Part shown: one piece after another, positions 16,426-24,971 of the stretch | Layout of the letters: every line of letters begins with the position of its first letter | Position numbering within the stretch: position 1 is the first letter of the stretch | IMG/VR virus record: IMGVR_UViG_3300032086_004041 | Coordinates: 1 to 35,816 of that record | Strand: one strand, 5' to 3' | Length of the DNA: 35,816 bases | DNA from: a virus | Notes under the pieces: model-generated | What the model was told of the DNA's origin: nothing | Database searches by the model: none | The model's input: only the letters and a program-made list of their open reading frames with translations | Translations under genes and position numbers: made by a program

Positions 16426-17354
16426 TATGTTGTCTCCCAGAATGAACCACATTTTTGTTGACCAGAAATTGGTGGCAATGATTGTTTTTGAACAGTATAG
16501 CTAGCACTACTAAAAGAAATATCGATGTTGCTGTATGATTCAGCAGCTTCGCTGCATATTGTTGGGCTTTGTTCACCGTCGTAGGTAAAAGCGTCAATAA
16601 CATCTGCTGGTAAATCTGCACATGGATTTACTGAAGTACCCCCTACAAAAGTACTATCTAGATAAGTAAAACTCCATGTAAACTCACTCAGCACCGCCGA
16701 AGTGCCGCTGTGGGTAGCTATTTCGTTATAATAATCCGAGCAGGATCCAAAGTTAAGAGGATATCCACCGCTAGCATCAATTGGCCCATCGTTGTCAGGA
16801 AAGCTAACGCCGCCATCCATCTGCAAGCCATTTACTACACATCTTGGACAAACAGGAGCATATGCATCCATATATTCACCTATAATACCAAGCTCCTGGT
16901 CTTCTAATACTGGTATTTCTGGAGCTTTTATATTATCTATTATATCATTAGAAGGTCTAGTAATGGAGTCGACATCTGACCATAAATCTATAGATATTAA
17001 TATATGATTATCACAGTCTGGTTTGCCACAACAAGGCTCATTGGTGCAGCATCCGTTGCATCTATCTTTTTGACAAATACCAGCATCTCTACATGGTTCA
17101 AAATTTCCATCAAAAATTTTGACCAATAATTCAAGCGGATCCAAACCCATGCATCCAATATTTTTAAATATACATCCGTGCAACCTGTCTCTGTCTTCTC
17201 TTCTTTTCAATCTGTCTATTGCGTCATGAACTTTTTCAATAGGATTTTTATCGCTTACTGGAGTTTTCGCAGGGAACCCCTGTGTATTATTGCTATCTGA
17301 TTGTGCTTGTTTAACAGCTTCTATTTGATTTTTTGATAATTGAGGACCAAGCAT
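16425..17354 (-). CDS. Free-standing C-module protein (subfamily C1), Cys-rich
   Basis: 309 aa. It begins MLGPQLSKNQIEAVKQAQSD, similar to the start of the C protein at 27230 (MLDPVIIAAIKASLDSN). Residues 61-114 are very cysteine-rich (CQKDRCNGCC, then CCGKPDC), a possible metal or disulfide cluster. Residues 169-303 are the C module: CPRCVVNG, GGVSFPDNDGPIDASGGYPL, SCSDYYNEIA, SVNPCADLPADV, ICSEAAESY, and a final Cys. The C module is closest to that of 24968-25936. Strong ribosome site (AAGGAGACTATA-ATG). Structural role inferred. Confidence 0.7.
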   Translation of the reverse strand: MLGPQLSKNQIEAVKQAQSDSNNTQGFPAKTPVSDKNPIEKVHDAIDRLKRREDRDRLHGCIFKNIGCMGLDPLELLVKIFDGNFEPCRDAGICQKDRCNGCCTNEPCCGKPDCDNHILISIDLWSDVDSITRPSNDIIDNIKAPEIPVLEDQELGIIGEYMDAYAPVCPRCVVNGLQMDGGVSFPDNDGPIDASGGYPLNFGSCSDYYNEIATHSGTSAVLSEFTWSFTYLDSTFVGGTSVNPCADLPADVIDAFTYDGEQSPTICSEAAESYSNIDISFSSASYTVQKQSLPPISGQQKCGSFWETT

Positions 17355-17372
17355 TATAGTCTCCTTGGAATA

Positions 17373-17741
17373 TTAAGCAAATCTGATTCTGTTTTGCCCT
17401 TGCTTAGTTAAATCATAAAATGTAACTGTGTCGCTAAGTGGCAGATAACTAAGATCTGAAGATAATGGCAAATATGGTATATACCAACGATTTAAAGAGT
17501 AAAAATTAATCATAGGCGCCGTATCTACAAAGTGTGGATGATAGGCGGTTCTTTCTGGTATAGCTAAGCTTGTGGGGTCTGTTTGCATCAATGATCCGAC
17601 ACCCTTTTCTGCTATAGCACGACTTACATCCCGAAGATCATACAATGATTCTTCTGAGTCATAATTCAGATAGCCACCAGGCTTTCGGTTGAAAGAAACA
17701 TTATTTTTAGATTGAGATGATGTTGCTGTGCGTGTACTCAT
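17373..17741 (-). CDS. Type A tag protein, free-standing, probable virion component
   Basis: 122 aa. Starts MSTRTATSSQSKNN, with a polar middle. Residues 65-92 hold AYHPHFVDTAPMINF then WYIPYLPL, the YHP ... YxPY signature shared with 10507 and 27952 and, in shorter form, with the fused proteins at 18711, 22893 and 24968. No cysteines. No ribosome site is visible before the ATG (TAATATAAAAACTAAT), and the upstream stop is 13 bp away, so re-initiation after the preceding gene is possible. It is followed by a C protein and a B protein. Confidence 0.68.
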   Translation of the reverse strand: MSTRTATSSQSKNNVSFNRKPGGYLNYDSEESLYDLRDVSRAIAEKGVGSLMQTDPTSLAIPERTAYHPHFVDTAPMINFYSLNRWYIPYLPLSSDLSYLPLSDTVTFYDLTKQGQNRIRFA

Positions 17742-17754
17742 ATTAGTTTTTATA

Positions 17755-18696
17755 TTAAGTGAATGATTTTAATTCCATTTGTGCTATATTAAATAGTCCA
17801 CTAAGTTCACGATAAACTTGAGGGCCAGTTATACTATCTTTGTGTATATTTGCTATCTCCACACTACCAGACGCACGGTTTGCGCTTCCAGAGAAACTTT
17901 TACCCACTATCATATATGGTAAATAGCCTGATGAAGTCTTCACAACTCCCTGATCAATAGGCGTCATAAGATCAGATACAGAAATAAAATTTATTTGATT
18001 ACCAGACGTATACTCTGCAACTGACATATCTAAGCTAAAGTTATTCATCCTAGCAGCTCTGTTTCGAGTTTTATAATCAATCCACTTCTGTAAATCTTGT
18101 GATGTGCCAAATCTAAAAGCATAAAAATTACCTTCATAGCTAATACTTGTTGAGAACGCATCGTCACCCAACGCAACACCTGTGCGTCGTTCACCAAGTA
18201 CAGGATAGAAACGCATTTTGGTTACCTTGGCTTGCCAAGCTTCTCTATTGCACGATCTTTTTCTAGAAGTAGATGGGCTTGAAACTGTTCCTACAATTTT
18301 TTCACTCCCAGCACTACTACACTTAACACCCATAATTGAATTGCCGCAGACACATGAGAACGGCTGCCCAAACCTAGTGCCACTGCCTATTTTAGTGTAA
18401 CTACATCCCGCATTTTTTTTCTTGCAAGGATGACTTCCTCCCATTATTGGTAGACCACTTCCAGGATCTATGGGTAAACCATCACAATCGATAGGATTGT
18501 CTGGGCAAAATGAATCGCATGTTTTAAAATTTCCGATTCCGACTGCTCGCCACGCTGTTCCTGGACTTGAGATTAAACCTCTCTCAATCCATTGATTACT
18601 AAGAATGGTTTCGTGAGTAGGGCACGTCTCACTTGCTTGATTTTTTTGATTTGTAGATAAAATTTGTTGTATTTCTACCGCTTGGCTTAAACGCAT
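17755..18696 (-). CDS. B-type cassette protein, Cys-rich, probable virion component
   Basis: 313 aa from MRLSQAVEIQQIL, chosen for the strong GAGGTAATT-ATG site; an earlier in-frame Met would overlap the previous gene. Residues about 25-135 hold many cysteines (CDSFCPDNPIDC, CKKKNAGC, CVCG, CSSAG), and the C-terminal 170 residues are beta-rich with FSLDMSVAEY. The layout of a helical start, a Cys-rich third and a beta-rich end is shared with other B proteins while the sequence is not. It directly follows the A-C fusion protein at 18711-19751. Confidence 0.65.
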   Translation of the reverse strand: MRLSQAVEIQQILSTNQKNQASETCPTHETILSNQWIERGLISSPGTAWRAVGIGNFKTCDSFCPDNPIDCDGLPIDPGSGLPIMGGSHPCKKKNAGCSYTKIGSGTRFGQPFSCVCGNSIMGVKCSSAGSEKIVGTVSSPSTSRKRSCNREAWQAKVTKMRFYPVLGERRTGVALGDDAFSTSISYEGNFYAFRFGTSQDLQKWIDYKTRNRAARMNNFSLDMSVAEYTSGNQINFISVSDLMTPIDQGVVKTSSGYLPYMIVGKSFSGSANRASGSVEIANIHKDSITGPQVYRELSGLFNIAQMELKSFT

Positions 18697-18710
18697 AATT
18701 ACCTCACTAG

Positions 18711-19751
18711 CTATATTAATCTGCCAAATAAATCTGAACATGGAGTACCAACGATTGGTACAGTACCACTACTTGAGACAACTACCTCTGTATCAAAACT
18801 ATCAAAATATATATTGATACCTGAATATTGTGTAGCTAGAGCCTCGCACCCTGGTCCACTTAATCCAGCAAAAGATTGCGATGAAGCGTCTGCAAAATCT
18901 TCCGGTACATTTTCACATCCAGAGCCACTAACCACAGTACCGTCTTTGTATGTAATAGTCCAGTCGATAGGATAACCCAACTCCATAGAAGTATCGCTAT
19001 AGCTTGCTAGCGTGTTGGCTATCTCTTGTTCTAACTCTGCACAGCTTGACGCCACTAAAGGGAAGCCTTGTTCATTATTAAGAGGCCCATCTCCACTGGG
19101 AAAACTGACACCAAACCGTAACGAAAAGTCTCCACCTTCTACCACACAGCCAGGACAAGTACCAGCCATAGATCTGTAATAAAAATATTCTACGTTAAGA
19201 TTTTGAGCACTAATATCCTGTGCATTTTGTGTATTAATTTGATTATCAATAAAATCTTGCAATATTTGCTGCATTGCTAGAGATGTGTCAGGTGCATAAT
19301 AATTGTATATAGTATTTGCATCTTCTCTACCAATAAAAAATTCTTTGTTTTGCTTTTTATTGTAAAAATTTTGCGTAAAAGTAGTTACACTCGTATCAGA
19401 AATTTTCTTTAATTCATGAGCAGACAGACTTTCGCCTACGTTTTGAGTATAAAATAGCGAAGGGTCAGGCAAAGGTATGTTGTTTTTGATGCCTAAATAT
19501 GGAACATCTATATTTCTAAATACAGCCGTATTTTGAGGATAGATACTATTAGTGAAAGAGTTATTATTTGTTGCTTTTGTTTTTCGTTGAGATGGCAATA
19601 TAGGATCAGTATTGATACCTACACTCTGATCAGGATTAATTACGGTTTTATCTCTCAGTATCAAATAATAATAATCGTTTTGCTTCTCTTTGATTGTATT
19701 GAATTTTATTGTATTTGTGCTTTCACGGGCTACAGCCGTATATGTACTCAT
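18711..19751 (-). CDS. A-C fusion protein (C subfamily C2), probable virion component
   Basis: 346 aa. Tag MSTYTAVARE; A motif YPQNTAVFRNIDVPYL at 71-86, nearly identical in place and pattern to the 24968 protein (YPVNTAVFLGHRIPYL at 71-86). A shared linker has DFIDN and YFYYRSMAGTCPGC. The C module at about 199-340 has GDFSLRFGVSFPSGDGP, QGFPLVASSC, GYPIDWT, VSGSGCEN and a final TPCSDLF. The C module is closest to that of the free-standing gene at 27230, not to the other fusion. Its start lies 1 bp after the protease stop with a weak ribosome site, so coupling is likely. Confidence 0.72.
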   Translation of the reverse strand: MSTYTAVARESTNTIKFNTIKEKQNDYYYLILRDKTVINPDQSVGINTDPILPSQRKTKATNNNSFTNSIYPQNTAVFRNIDVPYLGIKNNIPLPDPSLFYTQNVGESLSAHELKKISDTSVTTFTQNFYNKKQNKEFFIGREDANTIYNYYAPDTSLAMQQILQDFIDNQINTQNAQDISAQNLNVEYFYYRSMAGTCPGCVVEGGDFSLRFGVSFPSGDGPLNNEQGFPLVASSCAELEQEIANTLASYSDTSMELGYPIDWTITYKDGTVVSGSGCENVPEDFADASSQSFAGLSGPGCEALATQYSGINIYFDSFDTEVVVSSSGTVPIVGTPCSDLFGRLI

Positions 19752-19752
19752 A

Positions 19753-20511
19753 TTACAAGTCTTTCGTTAACTTTTTAATATTCTGTATCCATTCATAATA
19801 TACACTAATCCTAGTGAAAACCCCTTCATCACCATAATCAGAGTTTGCGCTGCCATCTGTCGAAAAAACACGAGAATTAATTCCTGCTAATTTTTGGTCA
19901 ATAAATAAACCACCACCACTATCTCCTGGTGCAATCATGAATTCCAGTGTGGTTTTCGTGCCCTTACCAGTACTGCAAATTAAAAAATCGTCTTCTATTT
20001 TATCAATAATATTAGATCCAGCCCTTTTAGTATTATCAAATGGCCTATTAGCACCTGTCTTTAAAGTACCAGTAAATCCATATCCCGCCATCCCACAAAC
20101 TTTTCCAACCTCATCGTCTGCTGAATATAGCTCAGGATAGAAATCTAGTTTTAATGGTCTTTGTAATTTAGCTAATGCTATATCACTACGCCCAAGACTT
20201 ACATCTTTTTTAAATTCAACCGGTATTACTACAACTCTACAAGGATAAACTTCATTCTTGTAGATTACATGCTGAGTAATTGATCCTTCTACTACATGAG
20301 CGGCTGTTAATACATAATATTCATCTATTACAACACAGGATGCCTTGAACTGACTATTAAGCTTATCAGCATATATTCCGGCTATAGGTAAAACGCACTC
20401 ATATTTTTTACCATATTCTACATACTTACTATCTGGAACACTAGGGTCAATAGTGCCACCCAGACACAAACTAGCAGACAGTAAAAGTATAGTGACGATT
20501 TTTTTAAACAT
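19753..20511 (-). CDS. Secreted trypsin-like serine protease (S1) with signal peptide
   Basis: 252 aa. Residues 1-18 form a signal peptide (MFKK, hydrophobic TILLLSASLCL, then GG); the Cys lacks a proper lipobox, so export rather than lipidation is expected. Catalytic triad: His72 in LTAAHVV, Asp110 in GRSDIALAKL, Ser198 in APGDSGGGLF. Six cysteines in the mature part may form disulfides. The C-terminus (GVFTRISVYYEWIQNI) matches the usual end of S1 domains. It overlaps the 3' end of a B-type gene by 8 bp and so belongs to the virion cassette transcript. A phage gene with an export signal suggests action in the periplasm, at the envelope, or on released virions. Confidence 0.9.
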   Translation of the reverse strand: MFKKIVTILLLSASLCLGGTIDPSVPDSKYVEYGKKYECVLPIAGIYADKLNSQFKASCVVIDEYYVLTAAHVVEGSITQHVIYKNEVYPCRVVVIPVEFKKDVSLGRSDIALAKLQRPLKLDFYPELYSADDEVGKVCGMAGYGFTGTLKTGANRPFDNTKRAGSNIIDKIEDDFLICSTGKGTKTTLEFMIAPGDSGGGLFIDQKLAGINSRVFSTDGSANSDYGDEGVFTRISVYYEWIQNIKKLTKDL

Positions 20512-21709
20512 GGGTTATATTCCTAAAGCCAGCAAGAGTCTTCATTATTATGTGAGGATATTTTTTAATTAGTTTTTCTGGAAGAGTGATGGAATAATCC
20601 TCATCAGCCTTAAAGGTTACTGGAGTCTTTACATATTTTATTTTTACGCCTCCTAAGGCGTTACTCACGGGATGTCTCCACAGCTCAACCGTTTTACCTT
20701 CAGAAAGGTTTTCCAATTTTTCTCCATACCATATCTCTGTTGCTATCCATCCATCTGGAAGGGGGAGCTTTTTAACGTGTGAAACAACGATATTAGCCGC
20801 TTCACTCAACGTTATTTTTGCCATCTCGCCTTCCCAGTTGTTGCTTGCACCAATCAAAGGATTAATATTGGTATTTTCACCAGAGAGTCTAATCAAATCA
20901 CTATAGGTCATTGTGTGCGTTAATTCATAATCAGCCTGAATTTTAGAACTACTATCTATTTGTTCTTCAAATTCAAAGCTGTTATACTTAGATCGCCTAT
21001 CATAATATTTTCCGGTTATAACCTTTACAGCTGTTTCTTTAGCCTCGATTAATCGTAGTGCCGATTTTGTGCCTCTTCTACTTGTAATTCTGTATGGCGT
21101 CTTATACTCCTCGCCGTCGGCAAGAATTACCTTGATAGGCCGCCGAGTCTTGTAATCGCTAAAATTCCCATAAGAAGTTACAGGATCTCCCACCTCCACA
21201 ATAGATTGTATATCGTAACATTGACGGCACATGCAGCCAGGGCTATATGGGTCGACTGGTTGATTATTTTTTTTAAAAACTGTCATCCCAGCACTACATA
21301 CTTGAAAATTTTGAAGTCTTTTAACATCTGCATCCGAAAGACATCTAGTATTCGGACCTATTATTATTTTGCAGTGACATCCTAGTACCGTGCAGGGGGT
21401 TATAAATCCTTGGGTTTTATCTTGTGTAGAAAAACATCTACATACATTTTTAAATACAGCTAAGATTTTATCAGGATTGTTTGAATAAAATCTCATACTT
21501 TTTGCCCATGGCACTAACCCACCCTCAGAGGTTCGATTAGCTTCGATTAGCCGTTTTATCTCGACATCAGTAATCCCTCTGGGTGGCATTTCAGACCCTG
21601 TTTTTACATCTACATATTCACATGCTAGTTCATTCCATCCAGGAATGCAGCTTTCTCCTCTCGGCAGAGAAAAGCCTTTAGTTACCTTGTAATAATTATT
21701 GTATGCCAT
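20504..21709 (-). CDS. B-type cassette protein, tandem paralog 2
   Basis: 401 aa from MAYNNYYKVTKGFS, chosen because AGGAG is six bases before that ATG; a TTG two codons earlier is not needed. Clear paralog of the protein encoded just upstream (21727-22875): both have MAYNNYY, a GSE(M/I)P turn, RRxTxxxxRLIxAKE, VKV-TGKYY-RR, EGEMAKITL and a KTP(V/I)T-KAD strand. The N-terminal third has about 10 cysteines (CRCFS, CTVLGCHCK, CMCRQC), and the rest is beta-rich. Function unknown; its neighbours point to the virion. Confidence 0.7.
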   Translation of the reverse strand: MAYNNYYKVTKGFSLPRGESCIPGWNELACEYVDVKTGSEMPPRGITDVEIKRLIEANRTSEGGLVPWAKSMRFYSNNPDKILAVFKNVCRCFSTQDKTQGFITPCTVLGCHCKIIIGPNTRCLSDADVKRLQNFQVCSAGMTVFKKNNQPVDPYSPGCMCRQCYDIQSIVEVGDPVTSYGNFSDYKTRRPIKVILADGEEYKTPYRITSRRGTKSALRLIEAKETAVKVITGKYYDRRSKYNSFEFEEQIDSSSKIQADYELTHTMTYSDLIRLSGENTNINPLIGASNNWEGEMAKITLSEAANIVVSHVKKLPLPDGWIATEIWYGEKLENLSEGKTVELWRHPVSNALGGVKIKYVKTPVTFKADEDYSITLPEKLIKKYPHIIMKTLAGFRNITHV

Positions 21710-21726
21710 AACCAACTCCTATTGAA

Positions 21727-22875
21727 CTAAGTATTATAGCTGAAGCCTTCAAAACCACAATAAAGACTCGTTAACATATTACGAAATTTACTCATTGCAG
21801 TCGGTGCTTGTAGCTGTATTTGCTGATCAGCCTTAATGGTTATAGGGGTTTTAATGTAATCTATGGTTATTCCACCAAATTTGCTGATAGAAACCCGTAC
21901 GCCACCAGGACCAGTAAAATAAGTTGTTGTTTCTGTTTCAATTTTTGACCACCCATCTGGAAGAAGGCTCTCTGTAGGTGCCATAATCACACTAGTTACT
22001 TCACGTAATGTTATTTTTGCCATCTCGCCTTCCCATGAGTCTGATTCCCCGTTAAGAATATTGAGATTTTCATCCATTGGATTTGTCCAGTTACCTAGCC
22101 TTTCTGGAACACCATTATATTGATCATATATCTCAAAAAGATTTTTAGTTAACATTCTATATTCTAGCCTATAAGTAGTTACAACCGTAGAACTACTATC
22201 TGCTGATGATATAATTTCAAACGAATTATTGATTGGCCGCCTATTATAATATTTTCCAGTATAAACCTTAACCTCTTCCTCTTTAGCGTTGACTAGCTTT
22301 ATACCAGCTGCTGTTCCTGTTCTTCTTATAATTTTGCTTGGAATAAGTTTTCCGCCAATACCTCTATATCTTGTGTACGACGCAACGCTATAATTAGCTA
22401 TAGGTGCGTATTTGCGGTTGTTATCCAACCTGCATACAGTGCATCCACAGCAGCCTTCTTTTACCAACCCAGCTCTTGGTGTTCCCGAGCATATCTCGTT
22501 ATCTTTAAACTTATCAATCTCCCATTCTGACCAGCATTTTGCTTCAGGGCCAGCAATCCCCTTACAACACGCATCACAACTCGACAACACACAACCTCGG
22601 TGTTTACAGAATGTTCTACAAATCTTGTTTTTTGTTATTAGTATACTATCAATGTCATTTGATAAAAACCTAAGATCTATAACGGTTTTCATAAGCGACA
22701 GATACCGATTAGTGATCAATAATCGTCGTATATATGATACAGGGAGTGGTAAGGGAATTTCAGAACCTGGAGCAGCATCTATCCATTCACATGAGTTTAC
22801 ATTATATTCTGCACACGTATACTTATCTCCTTTGCTAAAACCCACTACCTTTTGATAATAGTTATTATAGGCCAT
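21727..22875 (-). CDS. B-type cassette protein, tandem paralog 1
   Basis: 382 aa from MAYNNYYQKVVGFS; a GGAG lies eight bases before this ATG and an upstream TTG is rejected. The N-terminal third is very rich in cysteines (CRTFCKHRGC, CDACCKG, CCGCTVC), spaced differently from its paralog at 20504-21709. The second half is alignable to that paralog over the VKVYTGKYYNRR, SWEGEMAKITL, LPDGW and YIKTPITIKAD motifs. The gene pair sits 11-18 bp apart, so a tandem duplication followed by divergence of the Cys-rich part is the simplest reading. Confidence 0.7.
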   Translation of the reverse strand: MAYNNYYQKVVGFSKGDKYTCAEYNVNSCEWIDAAPGSEIPLPLPVSYIRRLLITNRYLSLMKTVIDLRFLSNDIDSILITKNKICRTFCKHRGCVLSSCDACCKGIAGPEAKCWSEWEIDKFKDNEICSGTPRAGLVKEGCCGCTVCRLDNNRKYAPIANYSVASYTRYRGIGGKLIPSKIIRRTGTAAGIKLVNAKEEEVKVYTGKYYNRRPINNSFEIISSADSSSTVVTTYRLEYRMLTKNLFEIYDQYNGVPERLGNWTNPMDENLNILNGESDSWEGEMAKITLREVTSVIMAPTESLLPDGWSKIETETTTYFTGPGGVRVSISKFGGITIDYIKTPITIKADQQIQLQAPTAMSKFRNMLTSLYCGFEGFSYNT

Positions 22876-22892
22876 CGCCAATCTCCATTAAG

Positions 22893-23888
22893 TTAAGTAA
22901 TATGATTAAATTCAACACTACAAGGAACATAACCATCAGGAATTCCTGTTACTGGATAAATGCTCATACCATTTGCTGGAATCCAACCATAACAGCCAGA
23001 GGTTGCAGGATCGTTGTTGTAAGCATTACATTCATTTTCGCTATCGTAAGTATCGCCAACCATCCTAGCTGAAAGACTCCAAAGATCACCTACCATATCT
23101 GTTACATAGGTTGGAATAACGTGATTAGAGCATGTACCGAACACACCGCTAGCTATTATACCGCATGTTTCGCCACTTACATAGTGCGTCCAACCGTCAG
23201 GAACACCAGACGGATCGCAACTATAGCTCGTGTTTGCCGACCATTCCCACTGATATACCGCACAATATCCACAACTATCTGCATCTGGCGCAGCATATCT
23301 ACTCAATGTTAAAGCTAAAGCAGAAACCTCGTCTGTATTTGAAATTTCAAAGTCATTATTTTGTACCACAAAATCTGGAATAGTTTCAAAAAACGCCAGT
23401 TCTTCTTCAGTAAGAAATCCTATAGGACTATTAAAAAGAGGATTTTTAATGTGTTTTTTATTTGTGATTGGTCTAGTTTGTAAATTGTTATAGAATGTAA
23501 AACTATTTTGTTTGCTGATACTTTTACTGTTAGTCAATAAATTGTTAGTATTATAGTCTATGTTCTCAATATTATCTGTGTAAAAGTTATCAGAAGTTTC
23601 AACAGTGCCGTCAGCAGGAGAATTTTCTACGCTAATAGGCAGATATGGAACATATATTCCATACTTAATACTGCTATTAGTATAGTCTCCAATAGTTTGG
23701 AAAAAACTATTTGGTTGAATGTTACCGTAATGCCTAGCGGCCTGGTTTGCATCTAAAGCAGTACCTTCAGTATTATAAAAATTTACTTTAGATCTAGTAT
23801 CCAGATTAGGATATGGATCTGGATATACTTTAGCTATATTAATAGTTGGTACTGTTTTTTTATTTGGATTTATTTTATATGTTGACAT
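22893..23888 (-). CDS. A-type fusion with a different Cys-rich C-terminal domain
   Basis: 331 aa. Tag MSTYKINPNKKTVPTINIA and a motif IKYGIYVPYLPISVE near 73-87 place it in the A family. Its linker differs from the two A-C fusions. The C-terminal 130 residues are Cys-, Trp- and Tyr-rich (DSCGYCAVYQWEWS, then SCDPSGVPDGWTHY, GETCG, ECNAYNNDP, GCYGW, VPCSVEF) and do not match the C module. So this is an A head joined to a third kind of tail. The ribosome site AAGGA is good. It precedes the tandem B pair and follows the B gene at 23937. Confidence 0.65.
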   Translation of the reverse strand: MSTYKINPNKKTVPTINIAKVYPDPYPNLDTRSKVNFYNTEGTALDANQAARHYGNIQPNSFFQTIGDYTNSSIKYGIYVPYLPISVENSPADGTVETSDNFYTDNIENIDYNTNNLLTNSKSISKQNSFTFYNNLQTRPITNKKHIKNPLFNSPIGFLTEEELAFFETIPDFVVQNNDFEISNTDEVSALALTLSRYAAPDADSCGYCAVYQWEWSANTSYSCDPSGVPDGWTHYVSGETCGIIASGVFGTCSNHVIPTYVTDMVGDLWSLSARMVGDTYDSENECNAYNNDPATSGCYGWIPANGMSIYPVTGIPDGYVPCSVEFNHIT

Positions 23889-23936
23889 AGCTATCCTTAA
23901 TTTTGTGGAGGAATACTTGTATATGTGTTCATGTTA

Positions 23937-24971
23937 TTACCCTAAAGTATATTTATATCTAGTGCGACTATTACGACGCTGTGAACCATTCCATCCGGCC
24001 CATTTTTTACTTCCATAAACTACACTATCAGTCCAAGCCTCAAATTCTATTACCATAGTTTTCTCTGAACCAATACTCTTCTCAATAATCAGCTCATTTG
24101 ACTTGTAAATCGGATAGCATGTTCGAAGTTCTCCGTAAAGTCCCCATTGGACACATACCGTACCCACAATCGTATAATTTGCATTATTAGAATCAATTCT
24201 AGCTTCTGTTACAGAATATGTGGTTTTAGTCCCAGATTTATTCTTATTTGTCTTTATCTTCATGGCAGAATATACTCCGCCTTTTGGTCGAAAGCTATAT
24301 GTCCCGGTCTTCGAACGAACTCTTTCGCCAAGAGTATAGTGCTCGAGTGTGCCAGTTATCTCATGAGATTGAGTGGTTACTGATATAGTCTCTATCTCTG
24401 CATCCGCAGGAAGACCTCCTAATATAGGACTTAGTCTTTTATATTCGATTTGCCCGGTGAATTTAACTCTATTAGGAGGCCTTAAACTTGCCCCCCATCC
24501 GCCACCAATTTCACCAGTAGCCGCCAATAGTTCTTCACCAGGAATAGGGATTATGCCCTGATAAAATGGGACATGGTTAATGACTTTATTAGTCAAATTT
24601 CTTATACGCAGACTTTTGTTCTGCAACGAGTTTCTAAAGGTTAGCTCGTCCCTACAGCCGGTTGCACAATACTTTATGTCAGGGTCTGTGCTACACGTCA
24701 CTAAGGACTTACATCCTTTTCCTGTTTCTAGTTCATTATATGCGCTACTAAACGATGAATCGCCTAGGTTGTTTAATTGCTTAATACTGGGGGAGTAAGT
24801 TGGTAAATAACGTTCAATACCAACCGGCTTTGAAGGACATTTCTTCTTATTGTATTGGCTTCCCTCTTCTTCACCTGAATACCATGCATTCTCTACCCAT
24901 GACAGATAACTTGTGCGGTTACCTGCTCCATTTGGCCACCCACACCAACCACCCCCACTAAATACGCTCAT
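23937..24971 (-). CDS. B-type cassette protein, probable virion component
   Basis: 344 aa from MSVFSGGGWCGWPNG. This start overlaps the stop of the preceding gene as ATGA and has GGAG about eight bases before it; an earlier Met in the same frame lies inside that gene. The N-terminal 130 residues hold several cysteines (CGW, KKCPSK, CKSLVTCSTD, CATGC), and the rest is long beta-rich sequence ending in a basic strand (RRNSRTRYKYTLG). No membrane helix. It follows the A-C fusion at 24968-25936, repeating the A-C then B order. Confidence 0.65.
   Translation of the reverse strand: MSVFSGGGWCGWPNGAGNRTSYLSWVENAWYSGEEEGSQYNKKKCPSKPVGIERYLPTYSPSIKQLNNLGDSSFSSAYNELETGKGCKSLVTCSTDPDIKYCATGCRDELTFRNSLQNKSLRIRNLTNKVINHVPFYQGIIPIPGEELLAATGEIGGGWGASLRPPNRVKFTGQIEYKRLSPILGGLPADAEIETISVTTQSHEITGTLEHYTLGERVRSKTGTYSFRPKGGVYSAMKIKTNKNKSGTKTTYSVTEARIDSNNANYTIVGTVCVQWGLYGELRTCYPIYKSNELIIEKSIGSEKTMVIEFEAWTDSVVYGSKKWAGWNGSQRRNSRTRYKYTLG

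Noticed and set aside
22412-22855. Plus-strand open frame of about 147 codons
   Set aside because: Antisense to the B-type gene at 21727-22875, which has a paralog and a good start; no ribosome site on the plus strand.
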